Assembly (NCBI GenBank): GCA_013152955.1 | Contig: JAADFJ010000102.1 | Coordinates: 1 to 40,654 of the forward strand | Length of the DNA: 40,654 nucleotides | Reading direction: 5' to 3' | DNA from: Campylobacterota bacterium | GTDB taxonomy: Bacteria; Campylobacterota_A; Desulfurellia; JAADFJ01 | In this document: positions 24,442-33,153 of the stretch, in pieces | How positions within the stretch are numbered: the stretch's first letter is position 1 | How the letters are laid out: each line of letters starts with the position of its first letter | Notes under the pieces: generated by a model | Database searches by the model: none | Told to the model about the DNA's origin: nothing | Seen by the model: only the letters and a program-made list of their open reading frames with translations | Program-made: the position numbers and the translations under genes

Positions 24442-25548
24442 ATGGAGTTAATTGACAGATATCTATATAAAAGTTATCTCTTTCCTTTTCTTCTAAGCCT
24501 GCTTGCCATATCAACGATTCTTGTTCTTGGAAATTTTGCAAAATATTTTTCTGTAATATTTGCACCTGGCGCCGATCCGGTCAGCATACTTAAATTGACT
24601 GCATATATTACGATTTTTACACTTTTTTATGCGGTTCCAATGTCTCATTTAACCGGAATGTTTCTGCTATTTTCATACCTGGCAGCCAATAATGAATTTA
24701 TCGTAATGAGGACGAGCGGTATAACATTTACCAGAATTATAAAACCTGTTCTCATTATATCGGTCGCTATTTTCATAATCGAGTTTATAATAAATTTTTA
24801 TGCCCTTCCTTACAGTAAAGGTAAATACAAAGCAACGTTGTTTGATATAACCAAGACAACAATTGCAGAATCTATTAAAGAAAAGATATTTTACAACAGA
24901 ATACCCAATCTTGTTATTTATGCAGATTATATCGATAGAAAAGGAGCATTGAGAAATCTTTTTGTAGAAAGAAAAAATAAGAAGACAAAGTCAATAATTT
25001 TTGCCGGTCACGGCAGACTGTTTTCACTAAAAAACTCACTGTTCTTTAAGATATATAGCGGAACCATTTTTAATCCGGACAAAGAAATTCTGGAGAATTT
25101 CTCATCCATGAATCTAAAAATAGAAAATTTTAAGCCTTTCCTGCAGACAGACATTGCCTCAAATCCAAGCTATATGAATCTTGGTAAACTTATCAGATAT
25201 CGTGCGACATCAAACAAAGAAAAGCTTCATTTCAAAATTTTTATAAATAAGCATATCGCATCCATATTATCGGTTTTTATTTTTAGCATAATTGGAATGT
25301 GCCTTGGAATTCACCTGCCCCGCTCGGGAAAATCGGGAGCATACGGTATAAGCCTGCTTCTTTTTGTCATCTATTACATTATCCTTATATTTTCGGGAAA
25401 AGCCGCAAATTCGCTTGGAATTGCTCAGCTGATGTGGCTTCCGGACATTATTTTCCTGATTATTGCAATGGTGCTTGCCAAAATTACATTTGAAGAAATT
25501 TCTTTAGAAGTTTTCCGAAAAAGACCGCAGAAAGTCCGGAAAAGATAG
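24442..25548 (+). CDS. LptF/LptG-family lipopolysaccharide export permease
   Basis: A 368-residue YjgP/YjgQ-type permease of the ABC exporter that lifts lipopolysaccharide from the inner membrane. The layout fits: an N-terminal helix (IDRYLYKSYLFPFLLSLLAI), further helices to about residue 120, with ANNEFIVMRTSGITFTRI as the family signature, a periplasmic beta-jellyroll (about 130-265), then three C-terminal helices. LptF and LptG are hard to tell apart and only one is here, so the partner must be elsewhere or the organism uses a homodimer. Its last 65 bases overlap the end of murJ on the opposite strand. Confidence 0.88.
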   Translation: MELIDRYLYKSYLFPFLLSLLAISTILVLGNFAKYFSVIFAPGADPVSILKLTAYITIFTLFYAVPMSHLTGMFLLFSYLAANNEFIVMRTSGITFTRIIKPVLIISVAIFIIEFIINFYALPYSKGKYKATLFDITKTTIAESIKEKIFYNRIPNLVIYADYIDRKGALRNLFVERKNKKTKSIIFAGHGRLFSLKNSLFFKIYSGTIFNPDKEILENFSSMNLKIENFKPFLQTDIASNPSYMNLGKLIRYRATSNKEKLHFKIFINKHIASILSVFIFSIIGMCLGIHLPRSGKSGAYGISLLLFVIYYIILIFSGKAANSLGIAQLMWLPDIIFLIIAMVLAKITFEEISLEVFRKRPQKVRKR

Positions 25549-26950
25549 CCGCAGATAAAGCAAGCTGAAATAGTTTATCTATAAACAACGCCGGATAAGG
25601 ATGATGAGTAAAAAGGATCAAAATAGCTACAATCGTAACAAAAAGCAGCATTCTGATAATCGGCAGCTTCAGTCTCACTCCGCGTTTAGTCAACTCTTTA
25701 ATCAGCATAATAAGATTAACCGTTGCACCTATGCTTGTACCTGCAGCAATACCTGCATAGCCGAATCTGATTGATAAAATAATTGCAAAAATTATTGTAA
25801 AGACAACACCGATTATGCTCAGTCTGCTCGGAGTTTTTGTGTCACCTTCCGCATAAAACAGCGGAGTAATTATTCGTATAACAGAATACGCAAAAAGACT
25901 GGGAGCATAAAAAATCAGTGCATAATAAACCTTTTGCGTATCTATAACGCTGAACGCTCCTCTTTCAAAAATAATTCCCGCTATAAGTTTTCCCGCTATC
26001 ATAATAAAAAATGAAATGAGAAAAAACAGTACAATAAACTTAGGCAGCAGATCTCCGGTTGATTCTCGTGCAACTTCACTGGATTTTGAAGATAAATACG
26101 GTATTAGAATCGTAGAAAAACTGATAGCTATAAGAGCAAGCGGAAGCTGAATGATTCTATTGGCATAAAACAGCGTCGAAATAGCTCCCTGCTTCAAAAA
26201 GCTTGCTATAATTGTATCGGCCCAGGTTGAAATCTGCATAGCTCCCGTTGCTATAAGTGCCGGAATCATTCTCCTGCCTATAAGTTTCAAATTGTCGTTA
26301 ATTTTAAAACTCAATAATAGAGGTATACGATAAATTAACGCTGCAGCTAAATGCATTGCAAGCTGAATTATACCTCCGGCTATTATTCCCCAGCATAAAA
26401 TAATAATCTGCAGATGAAAAATGTATGCTGCCAGAGCTGCCGAGATAATGGCAACATTGAGCATTATAGGGCTTGCCGCAGGAATTAAAAACCGTTTTTT
26501 AGCATTAAGCGATGCGGCTATCAATACCGAAAACCCAATAAAAAACAGATACGGAAAGCTGATTCGTATCATATCAAACGCAATTTTTGATCTTGCATGA
26601 TCACCTAAAATGCCTGGCGCCAGAACCGAAATCACGGCCCCGGGAAACAGAGCTCCGGCAGCGGAAATCAGCAATAAAAGCAAAATTCCTATACTGTTGA
26701 GCGATTTTGCAATTGATTCAAATTCTTTTTTGTCGGCTTTAGCGAGAATCGGCACGACGGACTGAGAAAGAGTGCCCTCTCCAAATAAGCGCCTTAAAAT
26801 ATTTGGCGCTCGAAGAGCAATAAAAAATAGATCGGTCGTACCCGTAGAACCAAAAATTGAGGCAATTATAAGATCTCTAAAAAACCCTGCTATTCTGCTT
26901 ATTAATGTAGGTACCGTTACAATGATGAACTGCTTGCTTAGCGATAGCAA
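25484..26950 (-). CDS. murJ: Lipid II flippase MurJ
   Basis: A 488-residue multispanning protein of the MATE-like MOP superfamily that flips lipid II for peptidoglycan synthesis. Family signatures: SRIAGFFRDLIIASIFGSTG, TDLFFIALRAPNILRRLFGE, GTLSQSVVPIL, and LIGRRMIPALIATGAMQIST with NRIIQLPLALIAISFSTILI further on. About 14 hydrophobic helices are visible. The start is TTG at 26950, 12 bases after the queC stop, with a weak ribosome site. Its 3' end runs convergently into the permease gene on the other strand. Confidence 0.95.
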   Translation of the reverse strand: MLSLSKQFIIVTVPTLISRIAGFFRDLIIASIFGSTGTTDLFFIALRAPNILRRLFGEGTLSQSVVPILAKADKKEFESIAKSLNSIGILLLLLISAAGALFPGAVISVLAPGILGDHARSKIAFDMIRISFPYLFFIGFSVLIAASLNAKKRFLIPAASPIMLNVAIISAALAAYIFHLQIIILCWGIIAGGIIQLAMHLAAALIYRIPLLLSFKINDNLKLIGRRMIPALIATGAMQISTWADTIIASFLKQGAISTLFYANRIIQLPLALIAISFSTILIPYLSSKSSEVARESTGDLLPKFIVLFFLISFFIMIAGKLIAGIIFERGAFSVIDTQKVYYALIFYAPSLFAYSVIRIITPLFYAEGDTKTPSRLSIIGVVFTIIFAIILSIRFGYAGIAAGTSIGATVNLIMLIKELTKRGVRLKLPIIRMLLFVTIVAILILFTHHPYPALFIDKLFQLALSAAIFSGLSAVFFGKLLKKFLQM

Positions 26951-26961
26951 TTTAGCAATCT

Positions 26962-27654
26962 CTACTGATTCTTCGACATCCTTACAAGATAATCATCTTT
27001 GATGCCCGCCTCGCTGAATGCCGCCGCTCTCAGCTTACAGCTGTCGCAATATCCGCAGGGAATAGGATCTCCATTATAGCATGAATAGCTGTATGCATAG
27101 TCTGCTTCATTTTTTTTGCCAAGCAGTATTATCTCCTTTTTTGACAGATGTATCAATGGCGCCAAAATTTTTATCTTATGCCCGATGCTGCCGGTTTTTG
27201 TACCCAGATTAATACTTTTTTCCATAGATGCTATAAAATCCGTCCTGCAATCGGGATAACCGCTGTAATCAAGCTGATTCCATCCGCCTATTATCGTTTT
27301 TATCCCCTCTTTTTCAGCCAAAGCCGCCGCAACAGAAAGAAAAATCCCGTTTCTAAACGGTACATAGGTTATTGGAATTTGTTCTCCTATGCGATTCATG
27401 GGGATATTGGGGATATTTATAGAAAGATCAGTCAGCGCAGATCCGCCTATCTGCGAAAGATCAATCTTAAAAACTACCTGCGAAACCGTACTGATATCCG
27501 ATTCATTCAAAACTTTTTTTGACATCTCTATTTCAAAGGAGTGCCGCTGACCATAATCAAAGGTTAATGCAATTATACCGTCAAACCGTTTCCTTATACA
27601 GTATAACAGAGTTGTTGAATCAAGACCTCCGGAGAAAAGCAGCAATGCATTCAT
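26962..27654 (-). CDS. queC: 7-cyano-7-deazaguanine synthase
   Basis: Converts 7-carboxy-7-deazaguanine to preQ0, with ATP and ammonia, on the way to the tRNA base queuosine. The 230-residue protein starts MNALLLFSGGLDSTTLLY with the PP-loop SGGLDS, then LTFDYGQRHSFEI, YVPFRNGIFLSVAAALAE, YPDCRTDFI, and the C-terminal zinc site CYNGDPIPCGYCDSC. I chose the ATG at 27654 from the family N terminus; an upstream in-frame ATG would add eight residues. No other queuosine gene is nearby; it precedes murJ on the same transcript. Confidence 0.95.
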   Translation of the reverse strand: MNALLLFSGGLDSTTLLYCIRKRFDGIIALTFDYGQRHSFEIEMSKKVLNESDISTVSQVVFKIDLSQIGGSALTDLSINIPNIPMNRIGEQIPITYVPFRNGIFLSVAAALAEKEGIKTIIGGWNQLDYSGYPDCRTDFIASMEKSINLGTKTGSIGHKIKILAPLIHLSKKEIILLGKKNEADYAYSYSCYNGDPIPCGYCDSCKLRAAAFSEAGIKDDYLVRMSKNQ

Positions 27655-27675
27655 AGCTTCTATTCTACACAAAAT

Positions 27676-27745
27676 CATAATTTCATCAACCTTGCCGGAT
27701 ATTTATTATGCAGCAATCTCAGTATCGTTCATGAACTAACGGAGA
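27676..27745 (+). repeat. Right-end remnant of the intergenic element (copy E)
   Basis: TTATTATGCAGCAATCTCAG (27703-27722) matches the right terminal repeat of the intact element at 17 of 20 positions, and the preceding ATTTCATCAACCTTGCCGGA aligns with the same region of copy B. GTTCATGAACTAACGGAG just after it resembles a motif in copies A and C. It lies about 60 bases upstream of the putative sigma-factor promoter. Confidence 0.55.
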
Positions 27746-27779
27746 TATCCATAAATAACTGCAAAGGAATAATATTATA

Positions 27780-27808
27780 TTGACATATTGAGTAAGATAG
27801 ACTAAAAG
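27780..27808 (+). promoter_or_regulatory. Possible promoter of the sigma-factor gene
   Basis: TTGACA (27780-27785) is followed 17 bases later by TAAAAG, a poor -10 box. The gene starts 11 bases after it with AAGGA in between, so the spacing leaves little room for a normal leader. Confidence 0.3.
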
Positions 27809-27818
27809 ATAAGGACTT

Positions 27819-28682
27819 ATGAAGGAAAAAATAACAAAAATCAATATGGATAAAGTTCATGATGAATTTTCGGAAACATTGTCTGTCTATTTCAAGCGTA
27901 TCAAGGAGATTGAACTAATATCCAGAGATAAAGAAATAGAGTTGGGCAAAAAAATACAACAGGGGGACAACGATGCGCTTAGAAAATTAGTAGAAGCAAA
28001 TCTTCGTTTTGTCGTAACTATTGCGCTTAAATATAAAAGATTTGGTCTGCCGCTGGTCGATTTAATAAGTGAAGGCAATATAGGACTTATTCAGGCAGCA
28101 AGACGTTTTGACCCGAACAAAAATGTCAAATTTATAAGCTATGCGGTATGGTGGATAAGACAATCAATCCTCCAGGCATTGGCAGAAAAAGGATTTTCAA
28201 CAAAAATCCCGCCCAAACAGATTACAAAATTGAGAAAAATCAATATGGAACGATCATCTTTTTTAAAAGAACATGGCAGAAGCGCATCAACGGAAGAACT
28301 TCAGGACTCTACAGGATTTTCCAAAAAAGATATCGGGATGCTGACCAATATTCAAAAATATGCATACTCCCTGGATGATAAAATTACACCGACATCTGAT
28401 GATAAATTTATAGACTTCATCAAAAGTGATCTGGAATCAGCTGAGGATCAGGCAATCATGAAATCGGCAATCTCCAATATGACAAAATCAATCAAACTCC
28501 TTCCGGAAAGAAGTCGGATGATTTTGACCAGAAGATACGGACTTGACGGAAAAAATCCCGCCACATTAAGAGAAATCGGTGAAAATCTAAAAATCAGCAA
28601 AGAACGCGTCAGACAGATTGAAAACGAAGCCATTAGCAAGCTGAAAAATATGATGTCGCTAAATGACAAAGAAATATTATAA
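27819..28682 (+). CDS. RNA polymerase sigma factor, sigma-70 group 2 (RpoD/RpoS-like)
   Basis: A 287-residue sigma factor without region 1.1. Region 1.2 (SVYFKRIKEIELISRDKEIE), region 2 (LVEANLRFVVTIALKYKRFG, LVDLISEGNIGLIQAARRFD, FISYAVWWIRQSILQAL, the last recognising the -10 box), region 3 (FSTKIPPKQITKLRKI) and region 4 (LPERSRMILTRRYGLDG, LREIGENLKISKERVRQIEN) are complete. The size and lack of 1.1 point to a group-2 or RpoS-type factor rather than the primary one. RpoH is less likely because I do not see its characteristic RpoH box. The downstream J-domain gene overlaps it by 20 bases. Which regulon it serves cannot be told. Confidence 0.88.
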   Translation: MKEKITKINMDKVHDEFSETLSVYFKRIKEIELISRDKEIELGKKIQQGDNDALRKLVEANLRFVVTIALKYKRFGLPLVDLISEGNIGLIQAARRFDPNKNVKFISYAVWWIRQSILQALAEKGFSTKIPPKQITKLRKINMERSSFLKEHGRSASTEELQDSTGFSKKDIGMLTNIQKYAYSLDDKITPTSDDKFIDFIKSDLESAEDQAIMKSAISNMTKSIKLLPERSRMILTRRYGLDGKNPATLREIGENLKISKERVRQIENEAISKLKNMMSLNDKEIL

Positions 28683-29247
28683 GATACTTGAAATTCCTGA
28701 TAATTCATCAAAAAGCGAAATTCACAGTGCATACATACGGCTTGCCAAAAAACATCACCCTGATGTCGGCGGTGATATAGAAAAGTTTTTAGTTATGCAA
28801 AATGCCTATAACAGTATTATTAAAAACTCAACTAAAATAAAAACAGATGAAGACAAAAAAATGGAAGTTGCCGCAGCACATAGCTTGTATAAGCGTAAAA
28901 TGTACACCAGAAGCAGTGCCATTCTCAGAAATTATCTGCTGAATAACAAAAATGATATAGCTGCCAATTTATTATATGCAAAAATAATGAAAGAATTCGG
29001 CAAGCTTCATGATGCTGAGGAGTATTTCAAAAGGGTTATAGATGAGGAACCGTACAACATTCACGCACTGCTGGAACTTGCCTCTATTTATAAAAATATA
29101 GGCCTTAAGAGCCGTGCAGCAGCTGTATTGCAAAAAGCAGTCAAATGGGATCAAAATAACAAAAAAGCATTAAAAATGCTTGATGAATTAAACGAGCGTC
29201 AAACTATTTCCCTGAAAACACTTTTCCGTAAGAAAAAGAAGGTGTAG
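28663..29247 (+). CDS. J-domain protein with TPR-like repeats
   Basis: A 194-residue protein. Residues 1 to about 55 form a J domain (YYKILEIPDNSSKSEIHSAY then KKHHPDVGG with the HPD motif), which would stimulate DnaK ATPase. Residues about 65-180 are helical with TPR-like repeats (DAEEYFKRVIDEEPYNIHAL, SRAAAVLQKAVKWDQNNKKA). There is no glycine-rich or zinc region, so it is not canonical DnaJ but a specialised co-chaperone that may bring a TPR-bound client to DnaK. Its ATG lies inside the sigma-factor gene, so translation is probably coupled. The client is unknown. Confidence 0.85.
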   Translation: MTKKYYKILEIPDNSSKSEIHSAYIRLAKKHHPDVGGDIEKFLVMQNAYNSIIKNSTKIKTDEDKKMEVAAAHSLYKRKMYTRSSAILRNYLLNNKNDIAANLLYAKIMKEFGKLHDAEEYFKRVIDEEPYNIHALLELASIYKNIGLKSRAAAVLQKAVKWDQNNKKALKMLDELNERQTISLKTLFRKKKKV

Positions 29248-29249
29248 AT

Positions 29250-29696
29250 TTGAATATAAAAAATATTTTCCATCTGCTCAAAACTCTGATGATACAATAT
29301 GGATCTGTAAAAAAAATCGCCCTTGGTTTCGCAACAGGAGTTTTTATATCTATTACACCTACCTTTGGATTTCATATGATTTTAGCAGCCATATTTTCAA
29401 CAATTTTCAAAATCAACAGAGCATCTGCTATTTTAGGAACCTGGTTCAATAATCCTTTAACCACACCTATAATTTATTACATAGACTACAAAATAGGCGC
29501 CCGTATTGTTGGTATCAATGGTGCTGCATTTTCGCTAAAACCTTTTACTATGGAGCATTATCTCTCGATAAGCTCAGCTATCTTTATTCCTACCTCTATT
29601 GGGAGCATTATATTGGGTATCCCTATAGCAGTTATCTGTTACCTGATTATAAAATTCTTTCTAAAAAAGCACTTCAATAAGTTGACAAGCATTTAA
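29250..29696 (+). CDS. DUF2062 membrane protein
   Basis: A 148-residue integral membrane protein of the DUF2062 family. Diagnostic segments: ALGFATGVFISITPTFGFHM, then ILGTWFNNPLTTPIIYY, and two C-terminal helices (GSIILGIPIAVICYLIIKFF). The family has no firmly established function that I can cite. The start is TTG at 29250, two bases after the J-domain gene stop, with GAAGGTG as ribosome site. It ends seven bases from the convergent pgsA gene with no visible terminator between them. Confidence 0.85.
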   Translation: MNIKNIFHLLKTLMIQYGSVKKIALGFATGVFISITPTFGFHMILAAIFSTIFKINRASAILGTWFNNPLTTPIIYYIDYKIGARIVGINGAAFSLKPFTMEHYLSISSAIFIPTSIGSIILGIPIAVICYLIIKFFLKKHFNKLTSI

Positions 29697-29703
29697 AAAA
29701 AGA

Positions 29704-30261
29704 TTAATCGCTTAATACGAAACCCCAGTTTATTCCTCTAATAACATAATGTATCATAGACAGAATAGTTAACAAAGCTGTGATAAAAAACAGTGTCATC
29801 AAGCCCGGGAACTGATACTTTATTCTAACAAGTGCAGCCACTATGGTTAATATCTGGAAAAATGTGTTAAGCTTACTTATATAAGACGGCGTTAATTTTT
29901 TCCATGAAGATTCATCTATCGGAATCCCCTTGATAAAACGTATAATGGCGATTAATGCTATACCTACTATAAGTATACCATCTCTGAGAATTACAATAAG
30001 TGCAATCCATACAGGCACACTGCCGCGCATATAAAGTGCAAGAAAAAGGGAATCGATCAAAAATTTATCGGCTAAGGGATCAAGCAGTTGACCTGCAACT
30101 GTTCTCTGATTGAGTATTCTTGCAAGCATTCCATCAATCACATCACTAGCGGCTGCAATTGACATCAAAATAAAAAACAGATAAAAATTGTTGCGCGATA
30201 GCGCTATCAGGATAAATGGCGCCAAAACGATTCTAACGGATGTAACTATATTCGGGATCAT
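29704..30261 (-). CDS. pgsA: CDP-diacylglycerol-glycerol-3-phosphate 3-phosphatidyltransferase
   Basis: The committed step of phosphatidylglycerol synthesis, in the inner membrane. The 185-residue protein has the CDP-alcohol phosphotransferase motif with all its metal aspartates: SDVIDGMLARILNQRTVAGQ followed by LLDPLADKFLID. It starts MIPNIVTSVRIVLAPFILIA, the usual PgsA opening, and shows several membrane helices. It is the last gene of a minus-strand operon with lepB and lepA, three bases after lepB. Confidence 0.93.
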   Translation of the reverse strand: MIPNIVTSVRIVLAPFILIALSRNNFYLFFILMSIAAASDVIDGMLARILNQRTVAGQLLDPLADKFLIDSLFLALYMRGSVPVWIALIVILRDGILIVGIALIAIIRFIKGIPIDESSWKKLTPSYISKLNTFFQILTIVAALVRIKYQFPGLMTLFFITALLTILSMIHYVIRGINWGFVLSD

Positions 30262-30264
30262 AAA

Positions 30265-30897
30265 TTAATGTACTGTTGTAAATATTCTTTTCCATCTGAC
30301 ATTGAACGGATCTCCGTTTCTGTCGGAAAAATATATAAATAGGGCCTTGCCTACCAGATTTTTTTCAGGCACATATCCCCAAAATCTGCTGTCGTATGAT
30401 TCATCTCTATTATCTCCCATAACAAAATAGCTCTTCTTCGGAACAATTATCGGACCCCAATTATCCCGCGAACCAAAACGGCCGGCAGGCATGTTGGGAG
30501 GATCTATCTGATCATCAGTATGCTGAACAAACGGTTCATTAACCAGCTTTCCATTACGATATAGCTTTTTATTTATCATTTGAAGCGTATCGCCTGGAAT
30601 TCCTATAATTCTTTTGATAAAATAGATTGATGGATTGACAGGATATCTAAACACCACAACATCATCATGTTTAGGTTCTCCGACGGGTATTATCTTTACA
30701 TGAATAATCGGCAATTTTATTCCATAAGCGAATTTCTCTACAAAAAGATGATCACCGATCAGCAACGTCGGTATCATAGAACCGGAAGGAATTTTGAACG
30801 CTTCAACAACAAATGTTCTTAAAAACAGAGCTATGATAAGCGCCCAAACAATTGATTTGATATTGCTAATCCATTTTTCCTTAGTCAATTTTTTCAT
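30265..30897 (-). CDS. lepB: Signal peptidase I
   Basis: Cleaves signal peptides from exported proteins on the outer face of the inner membrane. 210 residues: a short cytoplasmic start, one transmembrane helix (about 14-33), then box B IPSGSMIPTLLIGD with catalytic Ser40, box C HDDVVVFRYP, box D IYFIKRIIGIPGD with catalytic Lys94, and box E YFVMGDNRDESYDSRFWG. The ATG follows AAGGAG. It begins one base after the lepA stop, the common lepA-lepB pairing. Confidence 0.96.
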   Translation of the reverse strand: MKKLTKEKWISNIKSIVWALIIALFLRTFVVEAFKIPSGSMIPTLLIGDHLFVEKFAYGIKLPIIHVKIIPVGEPKHDDVVVFRYPVNPSIYFIKRIIGIPGDTLQMINKKLYRNGKLVNEPFVQHTDDQIDPPNMPAGRFGSRDNWGPIIVPKKSYFVMGDNRDESYDSRFWGYVPEKNLVGKALFIYFSDRNGDPFNVRWKRIFTTVH

Positions 30898-30898
30898 T

Positions 30899-32692
30899 TT
30901 ATCTCCTTAACAATGTAATAAATGCTTCGGTCGGTATTAAAACCTTTCCAAGCTTTTTCATTCGTTTTTTTCCTTCTTTCTGCTTCTCGAGTAGTTTTCT
31001 TTTGCGCGTTATATCGCCTCCATAGCATTTAGATGTCACATTTTTCCTCAAGGGAGCTATGCGCTCCTTGGCAATAATTTTACCGCCTATCGCCGCCTGA
31101 ATTGATACCTCAAAAAGCTGCCTTGGGATTAAGGCTCTCAGCTTTTCCAATATTTCCCGACCGCTGCTGTAAACTTTTTGTCTTACCGAAACAAAAGACA
31201 GAGAATCTGTTTTATTTCCATTTATCAGTATATCGACTTTTACCAAATCGCTCCGCTGCTCTTCGTGCTGCTCATAATCAAAACTTGCCATGCCCTTTGA
31301 CAACGATTTCAAGTTATCATAAAAATCGGTAATTATTTCAGAAAGAGGTACAGTATAAACAAGTTTTGCCTGCCTTTCGGTTATATACTCAATTTCTTTT
31401 TGTATGCCTCTTCGCTCATCAAGCAGTTTCATTATATTGCCTATGAAGCAAGAAGGTACAAGTATTGTAATTTTGACAATCGGTTCTTTTATAAATCTTA
31501 TTCTGGATCGGTCATCAAAATCGTTGGGGCTTACCGCATAACTTTCCGATTCATCAGTATAATAGATATGATATGCGACAGTTGGAGATGTAACAACTAT
31601 TGGTATACCGTGCTCTCTTTCAATTCGTTCTTTTGAAATATCAAGATGAAGCATGCCCAGAAATCCGCAGCGAAAACCGAAGCCCAGGCTGTTTGATGTT
31701 TCAGGCTCATAACTGATTGCCGCATCGTTTAGCTTTAATTTTTTAATCGCTTCCTTGAGCTTATCATAATTTTCGGGATTCTCAGGATAGATTCCGGCAA
31801 AAACAATCGGTTTTGCTTCGGAATATCCTACTATTTTTTTCTCTGTACGATTATTGAAATGTGTAAGCGTATCTCCCACTCTCGCAAGAGAAATATCCTT
31901 TATACCGCTTGCAACGTATCCTACCATTCCGGTGGAAAGCTCACCAATGGAAACCGGTTTCGGCTTAAAAACTCCTACTTCTGTTGCTGTCAATTCAGTT
32001 TTGGTACCCATCAAAAAAAGCTTGTCTTCCGATTTGATGCTTCCATCCATAATTCTCGTAACCATAACTACGCCTTTGTAATTATCATACCAGGAATCAA
32101 CAATAAGCGTTTTCAAGGGGGCTGTCTTATCACCGACAGGCGGAGGAATCTGTTTTATGATTGATTCTATTATCCGGTCAACGCCCTTTCCGGATTTAGC
32201 CGAAATCTCTATTGCTTCGGCTGCATCTATTCCGATCATAAAGCGTATCTGTTCCTTGCATCCTTCGACATCTGCACTCTGAAGATCTATCTTGTTTATC
32301 ACCGGTATCACTTTGCATCCTGCCTCGATCGCCATATACGCATTTGCAATTGTTTGGGCCTGCACCCCCTGCGTCGCATCGACTACAAGAAGAACTCCTT
32401 CACTTGCTCTCAGCGCTCTGGATACTTCGTAAGAAAAATCTACATGTCCGGGTGTATCAATCATATTGAGGTAATAATTTTCATTATTATACAGATATCT
32501 CATTAAAATAGTTTGCGACTTTATGGTTATTCCGCGCTCCCTTTCAAGTTCCATGCTGTCAAGAAGCTGCTCTTTCATATCACGCTTTTCTACAGTTCCG
32601 GTAAGCTCAATAAGCCTGTCCGCAAGCGTTGATTTTCCATGATCAATATGGGCAATAATTGAAAAATTTCTTATGCAGGATAGTTTGCTCAA
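30899..32692 (-). CDS. lepA: Elongation factor 4 (LepA)
   Basis: A ribosome-associated GTPase of 597 residues that assists translation under stress and 30S assembly. G domain: FSIIAHIDHGKSTLADRLIE, DTPGHVDFSYEVSRAL, NKIDL and SAKSGKG, then the EF-G-like domains (LGFGFRCGFLGMLHLDISKE) and the LepA-specific C-terminal domain (TRKRKLLEKQKEGKKRMKKL, IPTEAFITLLRR). The start is TTG at 32692, whose bases overlap the TGA of the upstream acetyltransferase gene. Confidence 0.96.
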   Translation of the reverse strand: MSKLSCIRNFSIIAHIDHGKSTLADRLIELTGTVEKRDMKEQLLDSMELERERGITIKSQTILMRYLYNNENYYLNMIDTPGHVDFSYEVSRALRASEGVLLVVDATQGVQAQTIANAYMAIEAGCKVIPVINKIDLQSADVEGCKEQIRFMIGIDAAEAIEISAKSGKGVDRIIESIIKQIPPPVGDKTAPLKTLIVDSWYDNYKGVVMVTRIMDGSIKSEDKLFLMGTKTELTATEVGVFKPKPVSIGELSTGMVGYVASGIKDISLARVGDTLTHFNNRTEKKIVGYSEAKPIVFAGIYPENPENYDKLKEAIKKLKLNDAAISYEPETSNSLGFGFRCGFLGMLHLDISKERIEREHGIPIVVTSPTVAYHIYYTDESESYAVSPNDFDDRSRIRFIKEPIVKITILVPSCFIGNIMKLLDERRGIQKEIEYITERQAKLVYTVPLSEIITDFYDNLKSLSKGMASFDYEQHEEQRSDLVKVDILINGNKTDSLSFVSVRQKVYSSGREILEKLRALIPRQLFEVSIQAAIGGKIIAKERIAPLRKNVTSKCYGGDITRKRKLLEKQKEGKKRMKKLGKVLIPTEAFITLLRR

Positions 32693-33153
32693 TACAGATC
32701 CCGAAGCATGGCTTTTTCATTACAGCAGGAAAGCAGCGGACATCTCGCACAATAATCCCATATTTTTTTGTCAGGAATTTCACTGAATTCAATTAGATAA
32801 AAACCTTGCTTTCTGAAAAAATCTACCTGATATGTTAATGCAAAAACCTGCTCCAAGCCTAATAATTTTCCATCATATATCAGACTTTTGATTAACTTTC
32901 CGCCAACTCCTGTCATTCTGGCACTCTGAACCACAGCAAGAGATCTTATTTCAGCCCATTTTCTGTTCCATATATACAGAGATGCACATCCAACCGTCTT
33001 ATTATCATTTTCTGCCAGCTTAAATGTTCTTATTTCTGAGGCTATTTCATCTTTTGTACGCACAAGAAGCAGATTTCTCTGAGCCTCCTGCTTTATAATG
33101 TCATAAATTTTATCAACATCATACAGGTTTGCATTTTTAATAGTTAAATTCAT
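32689..33153 (-). CDS. ArgA-type N-acetyltransferase (probable short N-acetylglutamate synthase)
   Basis: A 154-residue GNAT protein. The acetyl-CoA site is read in IRSLAVVQSARMTGVGGKLI. The C-terminal WDYCARCPLLSCCNEKAML has the cysteine pattern I associate with the short stand-alone ArgA-like acetyltransferases, which start arginine synthesis by acetylating glutamate. No other arg gene is present, so the substrate is an inference. I chose the ATG at 33153, which matches the usual N terminus (MNLTIKNANLYDVDKI); an in-frame TTG at 33189 would add 12 residues. It appears to head the operon with lepA, lepB and pgsA. Confidence 0.8.
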   Translation of the reverse strand: MNLTIKNANLYDVDKIYDIIKQEAQRNLLLVRTKDEIASEIRTFKLAENDNKTVGCASLYIWNRKWAEIRSLAVVQSARMTGVGGKLIKSLIYDGKLLGLEQVFALTYQVDFFRKQGFYLIEFSEIPDKKIWDYCARCPLLSCCNEKAMLRDLY

